Below, piece after piece: positions 57,043-64,000 of a stretch of DNA of 64,000 nucleotides (position 1 is its first letter; every line of letters starts with the position of its first letter). The position numbers and the translations under genes were made by a program. This DNA is from an uncultured Paracoccaceae bacterium (lineage in GTDB: Bacteria; Pseudomonadota; Alphaproteobacteria; Rhodobacterales; Rhodobacteraceae), in contig CANMPK010000002.1 of the NCBI GenBank assembly GCA_947499725.1, positions 310,001 to 374,000 of the forward strand, written 5' to 3'. The notes below the pieces were generated by a model. The model did not search any database. It was given only the letters and a program-made list of their open reading frames with translations, and had not been told where the DNA came from.

Positions 57043-57228
57043 ATGCAAAAAGTGACTGTGATGTTTGATCTTGATGCGCGGCTTTTGGCCTTGCTGCAAC
57101 AAGATGCCGCCCGCCGTGGGCTCTCTGTGGCTGATGTCTTGCGCAACGCTGTTTCCACAGAGCTGCGCATGCGCCCTAGCTTTGTGGATGCGGTGCCGCC
57201 GCCCTCGATAGTGAAAGATGTTGTTTGA
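57043..57228 (+). CDS. Small protein, possibly ribbon-helix-helix, 61 aa
   Basis: 61 residues. VTVMFDLDARLLALLQQDAARRGLS and VADVLRNAVSTELRM have the beta strand, helix, helix layout of MetJ/Arc-type DNA-binding proteins, followed by a proline-rich tail. The AGGGG site abuts the ATG at 57043; GTG at 57052 has better spacing and may be the true start. Function inferred from pattern only. Confidence 0.55.
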   Translation: MQKVTVMFDLDARLLALLQQDAARRGLSVADVLRNAVSTELRMRPSFVDAVPPPSIVKDVV

Positions 57229-57233
57229 AACAA

Positions 57234-57267
57234 AAATGGCCGCCTTTTGGGGCGGCCATTTCTTTTC
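57234..57267. terminator. Bidirectional terminator
   Basis: AAATGGCCGCC-TTTTGG-GGCGGCCATTT with T runs on both strands, between the convergent small gene and the LOG-family gene. Confidence 0.88.
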
Positions 57268-57282
57268 AGTGGTCAAGGGCAA

Positions 57283-58125
57283 TCAGCGGCCTGGAACGGA
57301 ATCGCGCAGCGATGTGCTGCCCCAGTTTTCAATCGCTGCCATGGCCTCATCAGCCGTTTCAACGAATTGGAACAGCTCTAGGTCTTCGGCAGAGATCGTG
57401 CCCGCATCGCTCAGCGCATCCCAATTGATGATCTTCTCCCAGAATTTACGACCAAACAGCAGGAAGGGCACGCGCTCCATTCGGCCCGTTTGGATCAAGG
57501 TCAGCGCTTCGAACAGCTCATCCAAGGTGCCAAAACCACCCGGGAACACGCAGATCGCACGGGCGCGCATCAAGAAGTGCATCTTGCGGATCGCGAAATA
57601 GTGGAAGTTAAAACATAGCTCGGGTGTAACGTACTCATTCGGCGCTTGCTCGAACGGCAATACGATATTCAGACCAATCGACGCGCCATCTGCATCGACA
57701 GCGCCGCGGTTGCCCGCTTCCATCACACCTGGGCCACCACCGGTGACGATCACATTGTGCTTGCCGCCAGAGGCTTTGGATTTTTCGGTCATCAGCTTGG
57801 CGAAGCTGCGCGCTTCGTCATAGAACTTGGACAGGTCCGCCAAGGTCTGCGTGCGGGCTGTGTCTTTCTTGCTCGGTTCAGGAATGCGCGCACCGCCAAA
57901 CATCACGATGGTGCTTTCGATGCCTTGCTCATCTTGCAGCATCTGCGGTTTCAGCAACTCAAGCTGCAAACGCACAGGGCGCAGCTCGTCGCGGCACAGG
58001 AAGTCATCATCTGCAAAAGCCAACCGGTATTCAGGCGCACGCGTTTGCGGCGTATCTGGCACCTCTTGGGCAGAGCTGCGGTCGGTCTGCGCATCGCGCA
58101 AAGGTTTGCGGTGATCGTCAGTCAT
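57283..58125 (-). CDS. LOG-family protein (phosphoribohydrolase-like)
   Basis: 280 residues from ATG 58125, behind AAGGACGAAAGA; the much longer open frame (to 58335) crosses promoter DNA and is trimmed. LOG motifs are VTGGGPGVMEAGNRGA and FPGGFGTLDELFEALTL. Members release ribose 5-phosphate from nucleotide monophosphates and were formerly called lysine decarboxylases. An N-terminal extension of about 70 residues (TPQTRAPEYRLAFADDDF) is unusual but shared by the long alphaproteobacterial form. Confidence 0.9.
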   Translation of the reverse strand: MTDDHRKPLRDAQTDRSSAQEVPDTPQTRAPEYRLAFADDDFLCRDELRPVRLQLELLKPQMLQDEQGIESTIVMFGGARIPEPSKKDTARTQTLADLSKFYDEARSFAKLMTEKSKASGGKHNVIVTGGGPGVMEAGNRGAVDADGASIGLNIVLPFEQAPNEYVTPELCFNFHYFAIRKMHFLMRARAICVFPGGFGTLDELFEALTLIQTGRMERVPFLLFGRKFWEKIINWDALSDAGTISAEDLELFQFVETADEAMAAIENWGSTSLRDSVPGR

Positions 58126-58277
58126 TCTTTCGTCCTTAAATCGCGTTTCTGCCCTAACGCCTATCCGGTTCGCTTCTTTATGGCCAGTCACCATGCCGCA
58201 AGAGGACAATCGGTTAATGACCTTTCGGCGCGTTTTCGCTATGAAGCTTCGAATCCTGACGAACGGAGCTAAAGACA

Positions 58278-59105
58278 ATGTCAAACGCGCAACTGGAAAC
58301 CGCGATCGAGGCCGCCTGGGAGGCTCGTGACACAATCACCCCAGCAACCACTGGCGAAACACGTGAAGCCATCGAAGACACGCTGAACGCGCTGGACAGC
58401 GGCAGCCTGCGTGTTGCCGAGAAACTGGACAACGGCGATTGGCACGTGAACCAGTGGGCGAAGAAAGCAGTTCTGCTGGGCTTCCGCATCAAAGATATGG
58501 AAGAGCAATCCGGTGGCCCGCAAGGCTCTGGCTGGTGGGACAAGGTCGACAGCAAATTCAAAGGCTGGGGCGACAACCAATGGAAAGCTGCTGGCTTCCG
58601 CGCTGTACCAAACGCTGTCGTGCGTAAATCTGCCTTCATCGCGCCAGGCGTTGTTCTGATGCCATCTTTCGTGAACCTGGGCGCATTCGTTGACGAAGGC
58701 ACAATGGTTGATACTTGGGCCACTGTAGGTTCATGTGCGCAGATCGGTAAAAACGTGCACCTGTCTGGTGGCGTTGGCATCGGCGGCGTTCTGGAACCAA
58801 TGCAAGCAGGCCCAACGATCATCGAAGACAACTGCTTCATCGGCGCACGTTCCGAGGTTGTCGAAGGCTGTATCGTCCGCGAAGGCTCTGTGCTGGGCAT
58901 GGGTGTCTTCATCGGCCAATCCACAAAGATCGTTGATCGTGAAACCGGCGAAGTGATGTACGGCGAAGTGCCGCCTTACTCTGTTGTTGTGGCGGGCTCT
59001 ATGCCGTCCAAGAACGGCGTAAACCTGTATTGCGCGGTCATCGTGAAGCGCGTTGACGAGAAAACACGCTCTAAAACCGGCATCAACGAGCTGCTGCGCG
59101 ACTAA
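58278..59105 (+). CDS. dapD: Tetrahydrodipicolinate N-succinyltransferase DapD
   Basis: 275 residues, RBS CGGAGCTAAAGACA. Left-handed beta helix with hexapeptide repeats ([40 protein letters not shown]). Third step of lysine/meso-DAP synthesis by the succinylase route, completed by dapE about 3 kb downstream. The AAATACC element follows. Confidence 0.97.
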   Translation: MSNAQLETAIEAAWEARDTITPATTGETREAIEDTLNALDSGSLRVAEKLDNGDWHVNQWAKKAVLLGFRIKDMEEQSGGPQGSGWWDKVDSKFKGWGDNQWKAAGFRAVPNAVVRKSAFIAPGVVLMPSFVNLGAFVDEGTMVDTWATVGSCAQIGKNVHLSGGVGIGGVLEPMQAGPTIIEDNCFIGARSEVVEGCIVREGSVLGMGVFIGQSTKIVDRETGEVMYGEVPPYSVVVAGSMPSKNGVNLYCAVIVKRVDEKTRSKTGINELLRD

Positions 59106-59117
59106 GCTACCTTCAGC

Positions 59118-59185
59118 TTTTTCTTGATAAAAATACCTCGGGGGGGGCGTTGAAACCTTGTTTCAACGGCGGGGGCAGCGCCCCC
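59118..59185 (+). repeat. AAATACC-type 3'-end element, copy 3
   Basis: TTTTTCTTGATAAAAATACCTC, GGGGGGGG, hairpin GTTGAAAC-CTT-GTTTCAAC, then GGGGGC-AGC-GCCCCC. It begins 12 bases after the dapD stop, same direction. Same architecture as the copy at 45208 with a different first stem. Confidence 0.85.
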
Positions 59186-59213
59186 TCCCCGAAATCGCCA
59201 AACGAGGCTTCTG

Positions 59214-59576
59214 ATGGACAAACCCAAAAAGAAATCCCGCCAACAGGTCTATACGCTGCTTGTGCAAGTGGGCCGTAAGGATGGGGATGGACTACCAAAG
59301 AAGGCCACAGGTGGCGCTTTGATGATTTACGCCTCTGGCGTAGACGAGGCTGAGGCTGTTCGCGAGACTGTTGCGATCCTCAAGCAGGCGGACTTATCGC
59401 CACTCGACGTTACGGGCTATGGCACCTTGGCCGAGCGTGAAGCGCAGGGTCACGACATTCACGATGATGAACGCGAGCTGATGCAGCGTGCGCTGGATGA
59501 AAACTCTGTCGTGGTGGCGCAGATGACACCTTTCTTCAAAGGCGAAGAAAGCGCGGGCGAGACGCCTATCCAATAA
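59214..59576 (+). CDS. Conserved hypothetical protein, 120 aa
   Basis: 120 residues. Charged N-terminus (MDKPKKKSRQQVYTLLVQVG), a central ALMIYASGVDEAEAVRETV and an acidic C-terminal half (AEREAQGHDIHDDERELM). No domain recognised. Begins 28 bases beyond a repeat element that follows dapD, so it may share dapD's transcript only if the element does not terminate it. Confidence 0.7.
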   Translation: MDKPKKKSRQQVYTLLVQVGRKDGDGLPKKATGGALMIYASGVDEAEAVRETVAILKQADLSPLDVTGYGTLAEREAQGHDIHDDERELMQRALDENSVVVAQMTPFFKGEESAGETPIQ

Positions 59577-59579
59577 GGC

Positions 59580-60635
59580 TTAGTTCAGATCACCAAACCA
59601 CTGATGGTGGATCTGATCATAACGCCCGTTCTCACGCAGCTTTAGAAGCGACTGGTTCAGTTGTTCTTTGAGCGTGCTACCGGATGGCATTGCGATGCCA
59701 TAGTTCTCTCGTAAGAACACAGGCCCAGTCAGCATACCAACGTCTTTACCACGTGTTTGAACGTAGAAAGCCAGCACAGGCGCGTCAAACAGCACGGCTT
59801 CAATGCTTTGGTCCTCAAAGGCGGTCAGCATCTCTTCCAGATCACCGAAGGTCGTATATTGGATGTCGCGACGATCCATGAACTTGGCGGCAGTCGATCC
59901 TTCGATCGTGCCGACGCGCCGCCCATATAGATCGTTTACCGAGGTGACATTTTGGTTGATCGCACTCACGGTCATAGCTGCCGTGATCTGTGCAACGAAG
60001 GCGGACACGATGAACAGGGAAGACACCACAAGGAACACTGCAAAGACGCGACCAAGCGGCGAGCGCGGTACGCGTTCTTCGAAACCACCGTTCACAACCA
60101 GATTGAGTGCCCACCAGAAAGACGGGAACATGGCATCTTTGGCAGGGCGATCGAAATAGGGCTGCGCATTGCGTTCAAAGACCCACATCAACATGCCGCC
60201 GCCAAACAGCAAGGCAAAGGCCAAAATGATGGCGATCAGCAGGTCGGTGGACAGCAGAGCATTGAGCAAAGACACTTCATTGGTCGAGCGCTTTGGCATC
60301 ATGACTTGAAGCCCGCTTTCAAAGATCGGATGGCTGAAATCCATGATCTCTTCCCGCTTGGACGTGATCGAGATATTGGCAATCGCCATATCCACTTGCC
60401 CAAGGTTCACAGCGGCCAGCATGTCGCGGAATTCAGGGTAGCGCTTGATGGTATAAGGGCGGCGCAGATCTTTGCTGATCTCTTCGATCAGGTCCATTGA
60501 AAAGCCGGTATCAGCGCCGTCTTGCACAAAGGAAAAGGGAGCCCGTGAAACCGTTCCAACTTGAATGGTTTGCGCGCTTAGTTCTGTCGTTAATAGGCAT
60601 AAGCCTAGAAGAAATCCGAGAAATCGAAGTGCCAT
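59580..60635 (-). CDS. GluR0-like ligand-gated ion channel (solute-binding domain split by a pore)
   Basis: 351 residues from ATG 60635. Signal peptide to about residue 21; S1 lobe 22-125 with SITSKREEIMDFSHPIFESG (R94 is the usual amino-acid carboxylate ligand); helix 132-154 (LLIAIILAFALLFGGGMLMW); pore loop 168-187 (MFPSFWWALNLVVNGGFEE); helix 197-223; S2 lobe with VGTIEGSTAAKF and VLFDAPVLAFY. This order S1-TM-P-TM-S2 is that of prokaryotic ionotropic glutamate receptors (GluR0), not of an ABC binding protein. The filter reads NGGF instead of the GluR0/K+ type VGYG. Confidence 0.85.
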   Translation of the reverse strand: MALRFLGFLLGLCLLTTELSAQTIQVGTVSRAPFSFVQDGADTGFSMDLIEEISKDLRRPYTIKRYPEFRDMLAAVNLGQVDMAIANISITSKREEIMDFSHPIFESGLQVMMPKRSTNEVSLLNALLSTDLLIAIILAFALLFGGGMLMWVFERNAQPYFDRPAKDAMFPSFWWALNLVVNGGFEERVPRSPLGRVFAVFLVVSSLFIVSAFVAQITAAMTVSAINQNVTSVNDLYGRRVGTIEGSTAAKFMDRRDIQYTTFGDLEEMLTAFEDQSIEAVLFDAPVLAFYVQTRGKDVGMLTGPVFLRENYGIAMPSGSTLKEQLNQSLLKLRENGRYDQIHHQWFGDLN

Positions 60636-60690
60636 TTGCCGTCCCCACGTCTTAGCAGGGAGGTAAACAATCTCTTCAAGTGAAGCAAGT

Positions 60691-61746
60691 TTACGCAGCG
60701 CGAAGATGTGCAAGTGTTACGGCTTCGTAGTGTTTGAGCACCGGAAATGCGGTTTTCGGGTGCTCTGGCAGGGTTGAAGGATCAAACTGAGCCAAAATCG
60801 TTGCGCCCACCAGATCCTTTTTTCGGCGAATGCGACCGATTCCCAAGCTTTCCAAGGCGGTGCCACCAACGATAATAGCTTCGTGATCTGGCAGCAAAAG
60901 CTGAACATAGGTGACCAGCTTATGCCCTTCTTCGATCCGTGCGGAACTGTCGGCCGTCAGGTGCTTGACTGGCACCAACACGTTGTCTGCACCAAATAGA
61001 TATTCCACTTGTGAGCCGCCCACAACGAGGCGGGCTTCGGGCGTGACGACGATATCTTTCTGAAGCCCAAAATAGGGCGCGCGCAGGCGCACTGGCTCAA
61101 AGGACCCTTTTGCAGGCACTGTGCGGCGCAAAGTTTGCAGCACTGGCACAGCTTCCCCTTGAAGGGTCATGACCAAATCTCCGCGTTGCAGTTCCCCTGC
61201 AGGGCGGGGGCCGTTGGGTGTAAGCACCGGAGCGGTTGGACAAATTGCGGGCATCGGGCCAATCGGCTCGACTTGATCTGAAATGGCCGCAAAGACCACA
61301 TCTTCTGCCATTTGTCGCAGGCTTGACGGGCGGACCAGAGCTTCGATTGCGCGCGGAGAGAGACCAAGTGGCCTGTCGATCACGCGACGCGAAATGGTTT
61401 GGGTGCCCGGACGCTCGATCACTAAATGCGCCTTTTGTGCGGGTAGATCCCACGCATAGCTGATGCGGAAGAGTTCATTCTGCTCTTCAGTGTCATGAAT
61501 GAGCGCCGCGTGGACCATTTCTTGCCCTTGGCGCACTAACAGATGAATGCCACCTTTGGGCATCGCATTGATCGCAAAGTCAAAGTCTTGTTCGGTTTGC
61601 AGGGTTAAGCCAAGCAAAGTTTGAGGTTTTGATTGGGACGTTAAACTCGCCTCAATCATAACCGTGCCGCGCTCAAGCGACATGGGCTCTTTCATGGCAT
61701 CATGAAAGGCATGAGACTTTTGGTCTGCAAGGGCCAGCCAAGTCAT
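60691..61746 (-). CDS. Hint_2-domain protein
   Basis: 351 residues from ATG 61746 (a GTG 12 bases upstream is possible; no clear ribosome-binding site). The C-terminal half has the Hint-type block CPTAPVLTPNGPRPAGELQRG with LVMTLQGEAVPVLQTLRR, then VVTPEARLVVGGSQVEYLFG and EAIIVGGTALESL, as in the many Rhodobacteraceae Hint_2 proteins. The N-terminal half (IEASLTSQSKPQTLLGLTL, ERPGTQTISRRVIDRP) is probably a beta-rich binding domain. Self-processing is possible (cysteine at the start of the block) but unproven. Confidence 0.8.
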   Translation of the reverse strand: MTWLALADQKSHAFHDAMKEPMSLERGTVMIEASLTSQSKPQTLLGLTLQTEQDFDFAINAMPKGGIHLLVRQGQEMVHAALIHDTEEQNELFRISYAWDLPAQKAHLVIERPGTQTISRRVIDRPLGLSPRAIEALVRPSSLRQMAEDVVFAAISDQVEPIGPMPAICPTAPVLTPNGPRPAGELQRGDLVMTLQGEAVPVLQTLRRTVPAKGSFEPVRLRAPYFGLQKDIVVTPEARLVVGGSQVEYLFGADNVLVPVKHLTADSSARIEEGHKLVTYVQLLLPDHEAIIVGGTALESLGIGRIRRKKDLVGATILAQFDPSTLPEHPKTAFPVLKHYEAVTLAHLRAA

Positions 61747-61924
61747 AAGGCGCACCACATTTGTTTTTGTAAATTCATCTGACTGCTCATCCCGTTTTTT
61801 GATCGGGTTTCCTTACGCCTATCATGGCCTTGGCTGTTCCGACAAAGGTTTTCTGAAACTCTAACGGTGGTTTGCACAGAGGCCTGAATCAAGGTAGGCG
61901 TTTTGCAGAATTTACGAGGACCGT

Positions 61925-63070
61925 ATGACCCAAGTTGACCCGATTGCCCTGACCGCAGAGCTGATCCGTTGCCCGTCTGTGACCCCTGAAGAAGGGGGGG
62001 CGTTGCAGTTGCTTGAAAAGCTGCTGAGTGAGGCGGGTTTTTCCTGCACACGCGTTGATAAAAACGGCATCAGCAATCTGTTTGCGCGCTGGGGCGACAA
62101 GGGGCACGCGAAGACATTCGGTTTTAACGGCCATACGGATGTTGTGCCGGTTGGTGATGAGGCGGCTTGGTCTATGCCGCCCTTTGGCGCGGATGTGAAA
62201 GACGGCATCATGTATGGGCGCGGCGCGACGGATATGAAATCTGGCGTGGCGTGTTTTGTGGCCGCTGCAATCGATTTGGTGCGTGAAACGCCTCCGGATG
62301 GTGCGTTGATCCTGACGATCACCGGCGATGAAGAAGCGGATGCGCTCTATGGCACCACTACATTGCTGGAATACATGGATGCGCAAAACGAACAGATGAG
62401 CGTGTGTTTGGTGGGTGAACCGACTTGCCCGAACACCATGGGCGAGATGATGAAGATCGGGCGTCGTGGTTCTGTGACGACGTGGTTCACCTTCAAAGGT
62501 ATTCAGGGGCACGCGGCCTATCCGCATCGCGCCAAGAACCCATTGCCGGCCATGGCGAAGCTGATGGACCGCTTGGCCTCGCACGAGTTGGACCAAGGGA
62601 CAGCACATTTTGATGCCTCTACGCTGGCTGTGGTGACGATGGACACGGGCAACCCTGCAACCAATGTCATTCCAGCAGAATGTAAGGCGACGGTGAATAT
62701 CCGGTTCAACGATGCCCACACAGGCGCGTCTTTGACCGAATGGATCAACGAGATGACGGACGCTGTTGCGCAAGAGACGGGCGTGGAGATCGAGGCGAAG
62801 ACACATATTTCGGGCGAAAGCTTCTTCACCCCTCCGGGGGATTTGTCTGGTCTGATCTCGGCGGCGGTTGAGGCGGAAACTGGGGTGACCCCAGAACTGT
62901 CGACCAGCGGCGGCACATCTGATGCGCGCTTTATGAAAAACCACTGTCCTGTTGTGGAATTCGGCCTTGTGGGCAAGACCATGCATAAGGTGGATGAATG
63001 CGTGCCTTTGGAAGAGATCACGCAGCTTAAGGCGATCTATAGCCGTGTTCTAAAGGACTATTTTGCATGA
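61925..63070 (+). CDS. dapE: Succinyl-diaminopimelate desuccinylase DapE
   Basis: 381 residues, RBS ACGAGGACCGT. Zinc M20 peptidase family: [55 protein letters not shown] and the C-terminal [22 protein letters not shown]. Removes succinate from N-succinyl-LL-DAP, after DapC. Overlaps the acetyltransferase gene by 4 bases (ATGA). Confidence 0.97.
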   Translation: MTQVDPIALTAELIRCPSVTPEEGGALQLLEKLLSEAGFSCTRVDKNGISNLFARWGDKGHAKTFGFNGHTDVVPVGDEAAWSMPPFGADVKDGIMYGRGATDMKSGVACFVAAAIDLVRETPPDGALILTITGDEEADALYGTTTLLEYMDAQNEQMSVCLVGEPTCPNTMGEMMKIGRRGSVTTWFTFKGIQGHAAYPHRAKNPLPAMAKLMDRLASHELDQGTAHFDASTLAVVTMDTGNPATNVIPAECKATVNIRFNDAHTGASLTEWINEMTDAVAQETGVEIEAKTHISGESFFTPPGDLSGLISAAVEAETGVTPELSTSGGTSDARFMKNHCPVVEFGLVGKTMHKVDECVPLEEITQLKAIYSRVLKDYFA

Positions 63071-63489
63071 GCTGGCAGATTTTCCAGACCGATGATTTGA
63101 CCCATCCACATGCCCTGCGGCGTGAAGTGTTTATGGGGGAACAAGGCATCACGGAAGCCGAGGAAATGGATGATCTGGATGGTCAGGCGATCCATATACT
63201 GGCGACGGTGGATGATGTGCCTGTTGGCACGGCGCGTCTGCTGACAAGTGGCACAACTGGTAAGATCGGCCGCATTTGCGTGGTGAAGTCGCAGCGCGGC
63301 ACGGGGCTGGGCGCGGCTTTGGTGCAATATGGTATCGATCATTTCAAAGCCGAAGCAGGCATCACCCGTATCGCGCTGGGCGCGCAGAATTACGCCATTG
63401 GCTTTTATGAAAAGCTGGGCTTTCAGGTGTGCGGGCCAGAATATGATGACGCGGGCATTCCGCATCATGACATGGAGATCATCCTATGA
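63067..63489 (+). CDS. GNAT acetyltransferase (ElaA-like)
   Basis: 140 residues. GNAT fold with [18 protein letters not shown], acetyl-CoA motif [21 protein letters not shown], and [21 protein letters not shown]. Similar in layout to ElaA/YjcF-like enzymes. Coupled to dapE and to the next gene by ATGA overlaps. Substrate unknown. Confidence 0.92.
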   Translation: MSWQIFQTDDLTHPHALRREVFMGEQGITEAEEMDDLDGQAIHILATVDDVPVGTARLLTSGTTGKIGRICVVKSQRGTGLGAALVQYGIDHFKAEAGITRIALGAQNYAIGFYEKLGFQVCGPEYDDAGIPHHDMEIIL

Positions 63490-64000
63490 GGCCGCAACTG
63501 GTCGTCATGGTCAAAGAGCCTCTGCCAGGCCGAGTGAAGACCCGTTTGGGTCGTGATCTTGGGATGACGGCCTCGGCATGGTGGTTCCGCCATCAGGTGG
63601 CGGCCTTGTTGCGCCGCATTGAAAGCCCGAAATGGGAGACCGTTTTGGCCGTTGCGCCGGATCATGCGGGGATGCAAAGCCGTGTTTGGCCTGAACATTT
63701 GCCGCGTATCGCGCAGGGTGGCGGCGATCTTGGGGATCGTATGGCACGCGTGTTTCGTAGTGCTGCGCCGGGGCCGGTGTGTATTATCGGGGCAGACATC
63801 CCAGGCATCACGAAAGACCGTATTTCCGAAGCCTTTCAAGCGCTTGGCAATCACGACGCCACCTTTGGCCCCGCACCAGATGGGGGCTATTGGTTGGTCG
63901 GAATGAAGCGAGTTGGCCCTGTGCCATCAGGCCTGTTTGAAGGTGTTCGGTGGTCTAGCGAACATGCTTTGGCGGATTCCAAAGCAACCATGAAAGATCT
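63486..64000 (+). CDS. DUF2064 / TIGR04282 family glycosyltransferase-A-fold protein (partial)
   Basis: The frame is open to the window edge, 171 full codons. QLVVMVKEPLPGRVKTRLG (a VKxPxxGxxKTR opening), GGGDLGDRMARVF, CIIGADIPGITKDRISEAF and FGPAPDGGYWLVGMKR are family motifs of the rSAM/selenodomain-associated transferase 1 (nucleotidyl/glycosyltransferase-A fold). Starts with an ATGA overlap on the GNAT gene. Role unknown. Confidence 0.88.
   Translation, partial: MRPQLVVMVKEPLPGRVKTRLGRDLGMTASAWWFRHQVAALLRRIESPKWETVLAVAPDHAGMQSRVWPEHLPRIAQGGGDLGDRMARVFRSAAPGPVCIIGADIPGITKDRISEAFQALGNHDATFGPAPDGGYWLVGMKRVGPVPSGLFEGVRWSSEHALADSKATMKD

Noticed and set aside
59139-59148. Run of G suggesting a frameshift
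   Set aside because: It is in the intergenic AAATACC repeat, not inside a gene.
59580-60635. Ordinary amino-acid ABC transporter binding protein
   Set aside because: Two helices and a pore loop split the binding domain, and no permease or ATPase is adjacent.
60691-61746. Intein inside a host protein
   Set aside because: The Hint-like half is at the C-terminus and no C-extein follows, so it fits the Hint_2 family rather than an intein.
1-64000. CRISPR arrays, insertion sequences, prophage, rRNA
   Set aside because: No regularly spaced repeats, transposase, integrase, phage structural genes or rRNA segments were seen on either strand.

Overview
The window looks like chromosomal DNA from a marine alphaproteobacterium of the Rhodobacteraceae (Roseobacter group). 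Supporting signs are a complete sodium-pumping NADH:quinone oxidoreductase locus (nqrA-F), a petABC cytochrome bc1 operon of alphaproteobacterial type, NrnC and a RibH2-type lumazine synthase, NodH-like sulfotransferase and DUF5928 glycosyltransferase genes, an invasion-locus-B homologue, and a moderately GC-rich composition. The genus cannot be named from the sequence. Genes are packed tightly. No stretch longer than 300 bases lacks an assignable feature; the longest gaps hold a tRNA, an FMN riboswitch or ordinary promoter DNA. I see no insertion sequence, prophage, CRISPR array, rRNA or replication origin.

Layout from left to right. 0-11.4 kb is housekeeping: the start of argJ, a periplasmic prolyl isomerase, secA, two exported proteins (one a phosphate-binding-protein/OmpA fusion), radC, dnaJ, dnaK behind a good RpoH-type promoter, and alkB. 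11.4-18.6 kb is a surface-glycan region: an ABC-2 export permease, cysQ, two sister glycosyltransferases, a GT14/DUF5928 glycosyltransferase and a two-module sulfotransferase. CysQ removes the PAP that sulfotransferases release, so the set reads as a sulfated-glycan module. 18.6-22.4 kb is the nrnC-lptC-lptA-lptB-hpf-ptsN block, here without rpoN. 22.5-24.1 kb holds a DUF4202 gene and a DMT exporter.

24.2-31.6 kb is a hexuronate-catabolism locus (dgoK, xylB, uxuB, uxuA, a FadR-type GntR regulator, uxaC). 31.6-39.7 kb holds a CBS-domain protein, a 59-residue membrane protein, nqrM and apbE, then nqrABCDEF in the opposite direction; ApbE flavinylates NqrB/NqrC and NqrM is needed for Nqr maturation. 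39.7-47.4 kb holds an SDR/AraC pair, tRNA-Lys, dapF-mtaB, a DMT-transporter gene that has lost its middle, two glutathione-transferase-like genes, ribH under an FMN riboswitch and an LpxQ-like barrel. 47.6-50.3 kb is petABC. 50.4-64 kb holds ycaQ, trhO, pncA-pncB, a YCII protein, an IalB-like protein, rlmN, a LOG-family enzyme, dapD, a GluR0-like ligand-gated channel, a Hint-domain protein, and a translationally coupled dapE-GNAT-DUF2064 set that runs off the right edge.

Two families of small structured repeats occur just after stop codons. One has two copies (6503-6541 and 23121-23159): a hairpin between direct repeats of TGTACAATT. The other has three copies (near 45.2, 50.3 and 59.1 kb), built on AAATACCTCGGGGG followed by GC hairpins; two copies have an arm whose sequence differs but whose pairing is kept. 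These repeats, the GluR0-like channel with an unusual pore loop, and the two-module sulfotransferase beside cysQ are the most interesting items.
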